Source: Brachycybe producta (taxonomy: Eukaryota; Arthropoda; Diplopoda; Playtdesmida; Andrognathidae). From it: 64,000 nt of DNA. Numbering within the stretch: position 1 is the first letter of the stretch; each line of letters begins with the position of its first letter. The stretch covers positions 8,060,442-8,124,441 of the forward strand of contig JAUPFP010000003.1 of the NCBI GenBank assembly GCA_036925085.1, read 5' to 3'. Below the pieces are notes generated by a model. The model was not told where the DNA came from. It saw nothing but the letters and a program-made list of their open reading frames with translations, and made no database searches. A program made the translations under genes and the position numbers. This document shows positions 1-10,130 of this stretch, in pieces.

Positions 1-1341
1 ACAGCATTCATTTGCTCTCAAGGTCTGTTTGAGTTCCGAAAAATGCCTTTCGGACTCTGCAATGCTCCTGCCACAATGCAAAAAGCGTTAGACCTCTTGT
101 TGGCGGGACACAAGTGGGAGAGCTGCTTGGTGTACCTAGACGATATTATCATCTTCGGGAGCACCTTTGAGCAGTTTCTCGAATGCTTGAGTACTGTCCT
201 GAGGCTGCTACGAGGGGTTTGAGCTGAAACTCCAGCCGAAGAAATGTTTCTTCGGTTTTGATAAGTCAAGTATCTCGGTCACATTGTGAGTGCCGAGGGA
301 GTTGCTGCTGACCCGGGACTCGTAAGAGCAGTCGAAGAGTTCGATGTCCCTACAACGGTGACCGCCGTCCGAAGTTTTCTTGGACTGGCCGGCTACTACC
401 GTAGGTTCATCAAGGACTTCGCCAAGATCGCAAGACCACTGCATGATCTGACCAGGAAGGATGCGTCCTTTGACTGGTCGGAGCAGTGTGGTCTAGCGTT
501 TGAGCGGTTAAAAGCATTTTTAACCGAAGCACCGGTGCTCACCATGTATGATCCACGTGGTGAGGTGTTAATTCACACCGATTCTAGTGGGTACGGTCTA
601 GGTGTCGTAGTATACCAGAAGTTACCTGAGGACAAGGCTCCTCGGGTTCTGGCCTACGCTAGCCATCTCATGAAGGGACCGGAAACACGGTATAGTGTCA
701 CCGAGCAGGAATGCTTGGAGATCATGTTTGCCGTGGGTAAATTCCGACCTTACATCTTTAACCGGGACTTTGTGATCGTAATAGATCACCATGCGCTCTG
801 TCATTTGCAGACTGCCAAAAACCTGCAAGGCAGCTTGGGGCGTTGGCAAATGCAGTTGCAGGAGTACCGGTATAAGATTCAGTTCAAGAAGGGGAAACTT
901 CACGAGGATGCTGACTGTTTGAGTCGGTATCCGGTGAATGAAGTTGTTGATCCTTCTTTGCCTGAACACGTCGAAGCCGACATGGGTGAGGTCATTTACC
1001 GGATCCCGTCTGAGGTGGATTGGGTAATGGAGCAGGCCAACGACAGTTGGTGCTCCAAGGTGAAGCGTGAGCTCTCCACCGACCCCAACTCGAACTTAAG
1101 GTTCAAGTTCGTGGTGGCAGACAAGCTGTTGTATGCCATCAAGTCCATTCAGGATCGTACTAGAACTGTGTTGGTTGTGCCGAGGTCGTGTCAAGCCTTC
1201 TGCTTGCGGAAGTTGCACGATAGCTCCGAAGCTGGTCACTTTGGAGTGTACAAGACCTACCAACGGTTGCGTACTCGTTTCTACTGGTTAGGTATGAATC
1301 GTGACACGGTGGAGTATGTTAAGTCATGCTTAGTGTGTTAG
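1..1341 (+). pseudogene. pol: Ty3/gypsy pol remnant: RT, RNase H and integrase zinc-binding part
   Basis: This is the middle of a Ty3/gypsy polyprotein, cut by the window edge. Codons from base 1 give the RT palm, with an MPFGLCNAP segment and the catalytic YLDD box near bases 139-150. The frame shifts near 209-217 (stop at 220 in the old frame) and shifts back near 262-265, so the two lesions cancel. From 286 the frame stays open for 351 codons: RT thumb and connection, RNase H with Asp99 (HTDSS), Glu140/142 (TEQE), Asp167 (IDHHAL) and the EDADCLSR end (206-213), then the integrase HHCC finger at His311, His318, Cys348 and Cys351. A TAG at 1339 falls directly after the last finger cysteine, where the family normally reads on. 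The fusion order RT-RNase H-IN is that of Ty3/gypsy, not copia. Two frameshifts and a nonsense codon make it inactive. Clade within Ty3/gypsy is not determined. Confidence 0.92.
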
Positions 1342-2517
1342 AGAGTACGACAGTTCGCAAGAGCTCAAGGATTCTTGCAACCCATAGTTCCCGAGTACCC
1401 GGTTCATGCCTGGGGAATGGACTTCGTTGGGCCTTTTCCCGCATCCGTGGGTGGAGTCACCTATGTACTGATCATGGTGGATTACTTCACCCGGTACAGC
1501 GTGGCCAAGGCAGTACGAAGGGCTACGGCCGCTTGCGTTGTCAAGTTTCTGAAAGATGAGATCTTGTCGGTGTATGGCACACCGACTACTCTCATCTCGG
1601 ATCGTGGATCCCAGTTCTGTAGCAAGATTTTGCGAAAGTTCCGGGAGCGCTATAATATAGCGCAGCACTTTACGACGGTGTACCATCCGCAAGCTAATGG
1701 GCTTATGGAGCGTACAAACAAGACAGTGATGGAAACCATCAAGCGTTACCTTCATCCCCTCAAGGACCAATGTGATTGGTGGAAGAAATTGCGGCCCGCC
1801 ATGTGGGCCTACAACACTGCGTTGCAGTAGAGCATGGAAGTGTCTCCGTACCAATTGTTGTTTGGGCGTGAGCCTAGGTTTGGGATTGATAATCTCCTTC
1901 CTAACGGTCCGGTCCGCGACTTGCCCGACCAGCAAGCCGTGGAGGAGCGTGCTCGTCGAAATTTTGCGGCCGCTCAAGCCAGACAGAAGAGCCGGTATGA
2001 CGCCAGCCGGGTGGAGCCACCCCGGTACCAGCCTGGTAATAAGGTTTGGATAAGGGATATGGCTGGGAAGCTCGGTCAAGCCAAGAAGTGGAATTTCGCT
2101 TACAAGGCTGAACTGGGTACGGTGGTCCGGCAAGTTTCCGACCTGGTCTACGAGATAGAGTTCGTAGATGGGTATGGTCGGAAGGTGCGGGACCGGTTTC
2201 AAGTGGATAACTTGAAGCCGTACGTTCCCACATGTGGGGTGCGTGAGGAAGATGGCCTAGGTGGCTCTGAAACCTCATCGAACTCTGAAGGGTCCAGTGA
2301 TGGTCTGGGTCAGCTGGAAGTGCGAGGAGGGATGATGTCTCTCCAGGACCTTCTGGCCAGCCTAGCTTGGTGGTGGAGTCAACTGACTCCACCACCACCC
2401 TGGCCCCGGTATTACCTCCGTCCCAGGAAACCCAGGGCTTTTGAGGTTCTGCAAGCTTCCTCTGAAGCTCCAATAGGCACCAGGGTGGTGCAGGGACTTT
2501 GGAAGTCTCTGTCTTGA
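1342..2517 (+). pseudogene. pol: Ty3/gypsy integrase core and C-terminal domain (broken)
   Basis: This continues the same reading frame as the upstream RT/RNase H after the TAG at 1339. The DDE integrase core is intact at the catalytic positions: Asp in WGMDFVG (1420-1422), Asp in LISDRG (1600-1602) and Glu in NGLMERTNK (1708-1710). There are 35 residues between the last Asp and Glu, the classic D-X35-E spacing. A second in-frame TAG lies at 1828-1830. The frame then runs to 2517 with SPYQLLFGREP, a charged linker, a GPY/F-like beta region (about 2085-2220) and a low-complexity tail with RYYLRPRK, matching the RYNLRPR-type motif common at the C terminus of this family. The product would integrate element cDNA into host chromatin. 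I saw no chromodomain signature. The absence of frameshifts here, against two in the RT, suggests modest age. Confidence 0.92.
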
Positions 2518-3090
2518 TCGGAGAGAGCAGGTCATTCCCTGATATAAAATTAGGACCTGAACCGGGGAAATAAGGATTGGGAGCGCAGTGACCCCTGGAC
2601 TGGGCGCCGCCTGTCTGTCACGGACAGATGGCGGTTGTCCAGGAGGAACTGGGTGGAGAAATCCACAATTCCCAACTGCAAACTCAAAGAGGAGTCGGCA
2701 GAAGTTATTTCCCCTAAAGATATTTCTCCTGAGTCTTTCCATAGAGATTCAGGCCGTGTATCTGCTCCTATAGTGGCAGACGACGGTAGAATCTCTATGG
2801 TAACAGCAATGGAGGCGGCTAATGTTGTTTTAGCCGCCAAGCCGCCGCTGTTAGCCGTCTCTCCGGTGAAGTTAGTGGCTAAACGCCATTTTGTTTTTAA
2901 ATTGAAACTTGGACAGTCGTTTGCCGCTATTTCAAAGAAAAAACGTGTTTCTTACCGGAGAAAAAGCAAAGACTCAGGACAATTGGATGCTACGAAAAAC
3001 AAAGTAAGTCCCTAAAGGGGAATTTCTTTTTCCTGTACTTTGGCAGTATTCCTGTATTGCTTTTGAGTGTGTCAAGCGGTCATTGACCGC
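2518..3090 (+). other. Possible 3' LTR and downstream flank of the Ty3/gypsy element
   Basis: This non-pol sequence follows the pol stop. A TGTCACGGAC stretch at 2616 is a plausible LTR start because it begins with TG and lies about 100 bp after the stop. A 126-codon open frame (2635-3015) has no recognisable domain and is probably incidental. The matching 5' LTR is outside the window, so neither boundary can be tested here. Sequence character changes at about 3090, where short satellite units begin. Confidence 0.3.
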
Positions 3091-3106
3091 TAGGCTAGGC
3101 TAGGGG
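3091..3106 (-). repeat. Short run of inverted satellite pentamers
   Basis: Three consecutive CTAGG units (read as gctag gctag gctag) lie between the gypsy flank and the alternating purine/pyrimidine array. They are the reverse complement of the CCTAG satellite that begins at 4653. The foldback module therefore has satellite units of opposite orientation on its two sides. Confidence 0.6.
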
Positions 3107-3209
3107 GCCTTGTGCACACGTGTACACATGTGCACATGTGTACGCACATGTACACACTTGTGCGCATTTGTACACAGTTGTACGCATGTGTACGCACATG
3201 TGCGCATGT
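3107..3209. repeat. Alternating purine/pyrimidine minisatellite, left arm of copy A
   Basis: Degenerate repeats of tgtgcgcatgtgtacgcac type, dominated by TG/CA/CG dinucleotide steps. From about 3118 through 3331 this matches 52200-52413 almost base for base, so both are the same arm of the same module. Confidence 0.8.
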
Positions 3210-3930
3210 GTATATAGATAAACACACATGTATGTACTCACGTACATGACATAGTTACATGTGATGCGCATGCGTAATTAATTTGTAATAATATGGTTTA
3301 AAATGAAAATACGTCACATGTATTCTAATATACAAAAATAATAACAGAACATAGAAAAGAAACACCCCTCCTAAATAATAGAAAAGTCCCCCTTTGGAAT
3401 GCTACAACTGGAAAGAGGAAGAATCTCGATTTAGGGATCATGCAAGAAAAGGGGCAAAAAAGGATGTCTGTATGTATGTGTGTGTGTGCCTGTGTGTCCG
3501 GAACCGATTTTGTGGGTGGAACAACTCAAGAACTGAATGAGATAAAGACATGCAGTATTTTTTATTTGATTCCGTGGGTCAATATGATGCTCCTGACAAA
3601 AGATTCGAAAATTTTACCCAGGGGTTATTGTTTTATGAATTTTTTAGAAACACATTTTGAGTTTTGGTCGTAATATTTTGTGGGTCGAACAACTCAAAAA
3701 CAAGGCCACCTTTAATAAAATGTCAAACGTAATTTTTTTTAAAAAAAAATCGAGATTCTTCCCCTTTCTAGTTGTAGCATTCGAAAGGGGGACTTTTCTA
3801 TTATTTAGGAGGGGTGTTCCGTATGACGTAGTTTCATTTTAAACCATATTATTACAAATGAATGAGGCATGCGCATCACGTGTAACTATGTCATGTACGC
3901 GAGTACATACATGTGTGTTTATCTATATAC

Positions 3931-4292
3931 ATAGACCTGTGCGCGGTAGCATATTGATCGGCGGCGGGCGAGGGTAAATACGAGCAGCGGCGGCGGCGAC
4001 TACCGGCGTCTGGAATTGAACATATCGAACAAATATATGGATTTATCGATATATTGAATGTGGTAATTATCGATATAAATTGAAATCGATAAATATCAAA
4101 TACGGTATCATTTCATTCCTATGGCAGATTTTGAAACAAAAAAAAAAAAAAATTTGAATTCGGCGGCGGCCGGTCATACACCGGCAGCGAGTGGCGGCGG
4201 GTTTTAAAAAAAAGTACAAGCGGCGAGCGGCGGCGTTTTTAGCTTCAAAAACACCGGTGGCGGCAGTTTCGAACGGCGGCGCACAGGTCTAT
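3931..4292. mobile_element. 362-bp non-autonomous TIR element nested in module copy A
   Basis: The ends are a perfect 14-bp inverted repeat (atagacctgtgcgc / gcgcacaggtctat). It is flanked by a direct 6-bp duplication, atatac, at 3925-3930 and 4293-4298. The same locus without insert is readable in the opposite arm (3205-3225) and at 52283-52305, as tatatagataaacacac next to gcgcatgtg. The interior has GCGGCG-rich blocks on both sides of an AT-rich centre with several atcgata words. It contains no ORF of note and no recognised superfamily signature. Confidence 0.75.
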
Positions 4293-4565
4293 ATATACAC
4301 ATGCGCACACGTGTGTACATGTGCATACACATGCTCACAAGTGTTTATCATGTGCGTATACATGCGAACATATGTGCACAAGTGTCTACACGTGCGTACA
4401 CATGCGCACAAGTGCATACATGTACATACACATGCACGCACGTGTGTAAATGTGCGTACATGTGTGCCCGTGTGTAAATGTGCATACACATGTACACACG
4501 TGTCTACATGAGCGTACTCATGCATGCGCGTGTGTTCATGTGCATACTCATGCGCACACATGTAA
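4293..4565. repeat. Alternating purine/pyrimidine minisatellite, right arm of copy A
   Basis: Tandem degenerate units of acatgcgcacacgtgtgtac type with strong purine/pyrimidine alternation. Apparent proteins on both strands, rich in Cys, His, Thr and Val, are by-products of a stop-free repeat. The run ends in the conserved module end aacaatgaaaaaaagttggtt. Confidence 0.8.
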
Positions 4566-6999
4566 CAATGAAAAAAAGTTGGTTATTTGATATATTAAAG
4601 CAATGGAGGTCTATAGGGTTCCCTGGAATTCCTTGTTTTTTTTAAAAAATTACCTAGCTTAGCCTAGCCTAGCTTAGCCTAGCCTAGCCTAGCCTACCTT
4701 AGCCTAGCCTAGCCTAGCCTAGTCTAGCCTAGCCTAGCTTAGCCTAGCCTAGCCTAGCTTAGCCTAGCCTAGCCTAGCTTAGCCTAGCCTAGCCTAGCTT
4801 AGCCTAGCCTAGCTTAGCCTAGCCTAGCTTAGCCTAGCTTAGCCTAGCCTAGCTTAGAATAGCCTAGCTTAGCCTAGCCTAGCTTAGCCTAGCCTAGCTT
4901 AGCTTAGCCTAGTCTAGCCTAGAATAGCCTAGTCTAGCCTAGAATAGCCTAGCCTAGCCTAGCCTAGCCTAGCTTAGCCTAGCTTAGCCTAGCCTAGCCT
5001 AGCCTAACTTAGCCTAGCCTAGCCTAGCCTAGCTTAGAATAGCCTAGCTTAGCCTAGCCTAGCTTAGCCTAGCTTAGCCTAGCCTAGCCTAGCCTAGCCT
5101 AGTCTAGCCTAGCCTAGCCTAGCTTAGAATAGCCTAGCTTAGCCTTGCCTAGCCTAGCCTAGCCTAGCATAGCCTAGCCTAGCCTAGCCTAGCTTAGCCT
5201 AGCCTAGCCTAGCCTAGCTTAGCCTAGCCAAGCTTAGCCTAGCTTAGCCTAGCCTAGCTTAGAATAGCCTAGCTTAGCCTAGCTTAGCCTAGCCTAGCTT
5301 AGCCTAGCATAGCTTAGCTTAGCCTAGCTTAGCCTAGCTTAGCCTAGCTTAGCCTAGCCTAGCTTAGCCTAGCTTAGCCTAGCTTAGCCTAGCATAGCCT
5401 AGCCTAGCCTAGCTTAGCCTAGCCTAGCTTAGTCTAGCCTAGCCTAGCCTAGCCTAGCCTAGCCTAGCTTAGCCTAGCCTAGCTTAGCCTAGCTTAGCCT
5501 AGCCTAGCCTAGCTTAGCCTAGCCTAGCCTAGTCTAGCCTAGCCTAGCTTAGCCTAGCTTAGCCTAGCCTAGCTTAGCCTAGCCTAGCTTAGCCTAGCTT
5601 AGCCTAGCTTAGTCTAGCCTAGCCTAGCCTAGCCTAGCTTAGCCTAGCCTAGCCTAGCCTAGCTTAGCCTAGCCTAGCTTAGTCTAGCCTAACCTAGCCT
5701 AGCCTAGCCTAGCTTAGCCTAGCCTAGCCTAGCATAGCCTAGCTTAGCCTAGCCTAGCTTAGCCTAGCCTAGCTTAGCCTAGCTTAGCCTAACCTAGCCT
5801 AGCCTAGTCTAGCCTAGCCTAGCCTAGCTTAGAATAGCCTAGCTTAGCCTAGCCTAGCCTAGCCTAGCATAGCCTAGCTTAGCCTAGCTTAGCCTAGCCT
5901 AGCTTAGCCTAGCCTAGCTTAGCCTAGCCTAGCTTAGCCTAGCTTAGCCTAACCTAGCCTAGCCTAGTCTAGCCTAGCCTAGCCTAGCTTAGAATAGCCT
6001 AGCTTAGCCTAGCCTAGCCTAGCTTAGCCTAGCCTAGCCTAGCCTAGCTTAGCCTAGCTTAGCCTAGCCTAGCATAGCCTAGCCTAGCCTAGCCTAGCTT
6101 AGCCTAGCCTAGCTTAGCCTAGCCTAGCTTAGCCTAGCCTAGCTTAGCCTAGCTTAGTCTAGCCTAGCCTAGCTTAGCCTAGCCTAGCTTAGCCTAGCCT
6201 AGCCTAGCCTAGCCTAGCCTAGCTTAGCCTAGCTTAGCCTAGCTTAGCCTAGCCTAGCTTAGAATAGCCTAGCTTAGCCTAGCCTAGCTTAGCCTAGCTT
6301 AGCCTAGCCTAGCTTAGCCTAGCCTAGCTTAGCCTAGCTTAGCCTATCCTAGTCTAGCCTAGCCTAGCCTAGCTTAGCCTAGCTTAGCCTAGCCTAGCCT
6401 AGCCTAGCCTAGCTTAGCCTAGCCTAGCTTAGCCTAGCTTAGCTTAGCCTAGCCTAGCCTAGCCTAGCTTAGCCTAGCCTAGCCTAGCCTAGCTTAGCAT
6501 AGCCTAACCTAGCCTAGCCTAGTCTAGCCTAGCCTAGCCTAGCTTAGCCTAGCCTAGCTTAGCCTAGCCTAGCTTAGCCTAGCCTAGCCTAGCCTAGCCT
6601 AGCTTAGCCTAGCCTAGCTTAGTCTAGCCTAGCCTAGCCTAGCTTAGCCTAGCCTAGCCTAGCCTAGCCTAGCCTAGCTTAGCCTAGCCTAGCTTAGCCT
6701 AGCTTAGCCTAGCCTAGCTTAGAATAGCCTAGCTTAGCCTAGCCTAGCTTAGCCTAGCTTAGCCTAGCCTAGCTTAGCCTAGCCTAGTCTAGCCTAGCCT
6801 AGCCTAGCTTAGCCTAGCCTAGCTTAGTCTAGCCTAGCCTAGCCTAGCCTAGCTTAGCCTAGCCTAGCTTAGCCTAGCCTAGCTTAGCCTAGCCTAGCTT
6901 AGCCTAGCTTAGCCTAGCCTAGCTTAGCCTAGCCTAGCCTAGCCTAGCCTAGCTTAGAATAGCCTAGCTTAGCCTAGCCTAGCTTAGCCTAGCCTAACT

Positions 7000-9900
7000 T
7001 AGCCTAGCTTAGCCAAGCCTAGCCTAGCCTAGCCTAGCTTAGCCTAGCCTAGCTTAGCCTAACCTAGCTTAGCCTAGCCTAGCCTAGCCTAGCTTAGCCT
7101 AGCTTAATCTAGCCTAGCCTAGCTTAGCCTAGCCTAGCTTAGCCTAGCCTAGCCTAGCTTAGCCTAGCCTAGTCTAGCTTAGTCTAGCCTAGCCTAGCCT
7201 AGCCTAGCCTAGCTTAGCCTAGCCTAGCTTAGTCTAGCCTAGCCTAGCCTAGCCTAGCTTAGCTTAGCCTAGCCTAGCCTAGCCTAGCCTAGCTTAGCTT
7301 AGCCTAGCTTAGCCTAGCCTAGCCTAGCCTAGCCTAGCCTAGCCTAGCTTAGCCTAGCCTAGCCTAGCCTAGCTTAGCCTAGCTTAGCCTAGCCTAGCCT
7401 AGCCTAGCCTAGCCTAGCTTAGCCTAGCCTAGCCTAGCCTAGCTTAGCCTAGCTTAGCCTAGCTTAGCCTAGCCTAACTTAGGATAGCCTAGCTTAGCCT
7501 AGCTTAGCCTAGCCTAGCTTAGCCTAGCTTAGCCTAGCATAGCCTAGCCTAGCCTAGCCTAGCTTAGCCTAGCCTAGCTTAGCCTAGCTTAGCTTAGCCT
7601 AGCTTAGCCTAGCCTAGCTTAGCCTAGCTTAGCCTAGCTTAGCCTAGCCTAGCCTAGCCTAGCCTAGCTTAGCCTAGCCTAGCTTAGCCTAGCTTAGCCT
7701 ATCCTAGTCTAGCCTAGCCTAGCCTAGCTTAGCCTAGCTTAGCCTAGCCTAGCCTAGCCTAGCCTAGCTTAGCCTAGCCTAGCTTAGCCTAGCTTAGCTT
7801 AGCCTAGCCTAGCCTAGCTTAGCCTAGCCTAGCCTAGCCTAGCTTAGCATAGCCTAACCTAGCCTAGCCTAGTCTAGCCTAGCCTAGCCTAGCTTAGCCT
7901 AGCCTAGCTTAGCCTAGCCTAGCTTAGCCTAGCCTAGCCTAGCCTAGCCTAGCTTAGCCTAGCCTAGCTTAGTCTAGCCTAGCTTAGCCTAGCCTAGCCT
8001 AGCCTAGCTTAGAATAGCCTAGCTTAGCCTAGCCTAGCTTAGCCTAGCTTAGCCTAGCCTAGCTTAGCCTAGCCTAGTCTAGCCTAGCCTAGCCTAGCTT
8101 AGTCTAGCCTAGCCTAGCCTAGCCTAGCTTAGCCTAGCCTAGCTTAGCCTAGCCTAGCTTAGCCTAGCCTAGCTTAGCCTAGCTTAGCCTAGCCTAGCTT
8201 AGCCTAGCCTAGCCTAGCCTAGCCTAGCTTAGAATAGCCTAGCTTAGCCTAGCCTAGCTTAGCCTAGCCTAGCCTAGCTTAGCCTAGCCTAGCTTAGAAT
8301 AGCCTAGCTTAGCCTAGCCTAGCTTAGCCTAGCTTAGCTTAGCCTAGCTTAGCCTAGCCTAGCTTAGCCTAGCTTAGCCTAGCTTAGCCTAGCCTAGCCT
8401 AGCCTAGCCTAGCCTAGCTTAGCCTAGCCTAGCCTAGCTTAGCCTAGCCTAGCTTAGCCTAGCCTAGCCTAGCCTAGCTTAGCCTAGCCTAACTTAGCCT
8501 AGCTTAGCCAAGCCTAGCCTAGCCTAGCCTAGCTTAGCCTAGCCTAGCTTAGCCTAACCTAGCTTAGCCTAGCCTAGCCTAGCCTAGCTTAGCCTAGCTT
8601 AATCTAGCCTAGCCTAGCTTAGCCTAGCCTAGCTTAGCCTAGCCTAGCCTAGCTTAGCCTAGCCTAGTCTAGCTTAGTCTAGCCTAGCCTAGCCTAGCCT
8701 AGCCTAGCTTAGCCTAGCCTAGCTTAGTCTAGCCTAGCCTAGCCTAGCCTAGCTTAGCTTAGCCTAGCCTAGCCTAGCCTAGCCTAGCTTAGCTTAGCCT
8801 AGCTTAGCCTAGCCTAGCCTAGCCTAGCCTAGCCTAGCCTAGCTTAGCCTAGCCTAGCCTAGCTTAGCCTAGCTTAGCCTAGCCTAGCCTAGCCTAGCTT
8901 AGCCTAGCCTAGCCTAGCCTAGCTTAGCCTAGCTTAGCCTAGCTTAGCCTAGCCTAACTTAGGATAGCCTAGCTTAGCCTAGCTTAGCCTAGCCTAGCTT
9001 AGCCTAGCTTAGCCTAGCATAGCCTAGCCTAGCCTAGCCTAGCTTAGCCTAGCCTAGCTTAGCCTAGCTTAGCTTAGCCTAGCTTAGCCTAGCCTAGCTT
9101 AGCCTAGCTTAGCCTAGCTTAGCCTAGCCTAGCCTAGCCTAGCCTAGCTTAGCCTAGCCTAGCTTAGCCTAGCTTAGCCTATCCTAGTCTAGCCTAGCCT
9201 AGCCTAGCTTAGCCTAGCTTAGCCTAGCCTAGCCTAGCCTAGCCTAGCTTAGCCTAGCCTAGCTTAGCCTAGCTTAGCTTAGCCTAGCCTAGCCTAGCTT
9301 AGCCTAGCCTAGCCTAGCCTAGCTTAGCATAGCCTAACCTAGCCTAGCCTAGTCTAGCCTAGCCTAGCCTAGCTTAGCCTAGCCTAGCTTAGCCTAGCCT
9401 AGCTTAGCCTAGCCTAGCCTAGCCTAGCCTAGCTTAGCCTAGCCTAGCTTAGTCTAGCCTAGCTTAGCCTAGCCTAGCCTAGCCTAGCCTAGCTTAGCCT
9501 AGCCTAGCTTAGCCTAGCTTAGCCTAGCCTAGCTTAGCCTAGCCTAGCTTAGCCTAGCTTAGCCTAGCCTAGCTTAGCCTAGCCTAGTCTAGCCTAGCCT
9601 AGCCTAGCTTAGCCTAGCCTAGCTTAGTCTAGCCTAGCCTAGCCTAGCCTAGCCTAGCCTAGCCTAGCTTAGCCTAGCCTAGCTTAGCCTAGCCTAGCTT
9701 AGCCTAGCTTAGCCTAGCCTAGCTTAGCCTAGCCTAGCCTAGCCTAGCCTAGCTTAGAATAGCCTAGCTTAGCCTAGCCTAGCTTAGCCTAGCCTAGCCT
9801 AGCTTAGCCTAGCCTAGCTTAGAATAGCCTAGCTTAGCCTAGCCTAGCTTAGCCTAGCTTAGCTTAGCCTAGCTTATCCTAGCCTAGCTTAGCCTAGCTT

Positions 9901-10130
9901 AGCCTAGCTTAGCCTAGCCTAGCCTAGCCTAGCCTAGCTTAGCCTAGCCTAGCCTAGCTTAGCCTAGCCTAGCTTAGCCTAGCCTAGCCTAGCCTAGCTT
10001 AGCCTAGCCTAACTTAGCCTAGCTTAGCCAAGCCTAGCCTAGCCTAGCCTAGCTTAGCCTAGCCTAGCTTAGCCTAACCTAGCTTAGCCTAGCCTAGCTT
10101 AGCCTAGCCTAGCTTAGCCTAGCTTAATCT
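7000..10130 (+). repeat. Higher-order repeat, period about 1.5 kb, in the satellite
   Basis: Rare marker pentamers recur in order. AGCCA is at 7011, 8506 and 10026. AATCT is at 7106, 8601 and 10126. The AACTT-AGGAT doublet is at 7476, 8956 and 10441. ATCCT-AGTCT is at 7701 and 9181. Offsets are 1480-1525 bp, showing about two to three tandem copies that differ by small multiples of 5. Confidence 0.8.

Larger units (their letters stand above)
3107..4653 (+). mobile_element. Foldback-like module, copy A (left-truncated)
   Basis: Order: alternating purine/pyrimidine minisatellite (3107-3209), arm (3210-3432), interior (3433-3746), inverted arm (3747-3930), nested TIR element (3931-4292), inverted minisatellite (4293-4565), and an end segment (4566-4653) cut off by the satellite. 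The right arm is the reverse complement of the left arm (cacccctcctaaataatag on the left, ctattatttaggaggggtg on the right), but lacks about 35 bp present in the left arm. Long inverted repeats containing tandem repeats resemble Foldback-type elements. No transposase was found; the interior has only a short uncertain ORF (3440-3673). Bases 3332-4653 are nearly identical to 54388-55699. Confidence 0.7.

Noticed and set aside
1330-2202. 290-codon minus-strand ORF
   Set aside because: It lies opposite the gypsy integrase, which has clear catalytic motifs in the sense direction; the antisense frame has no domain.
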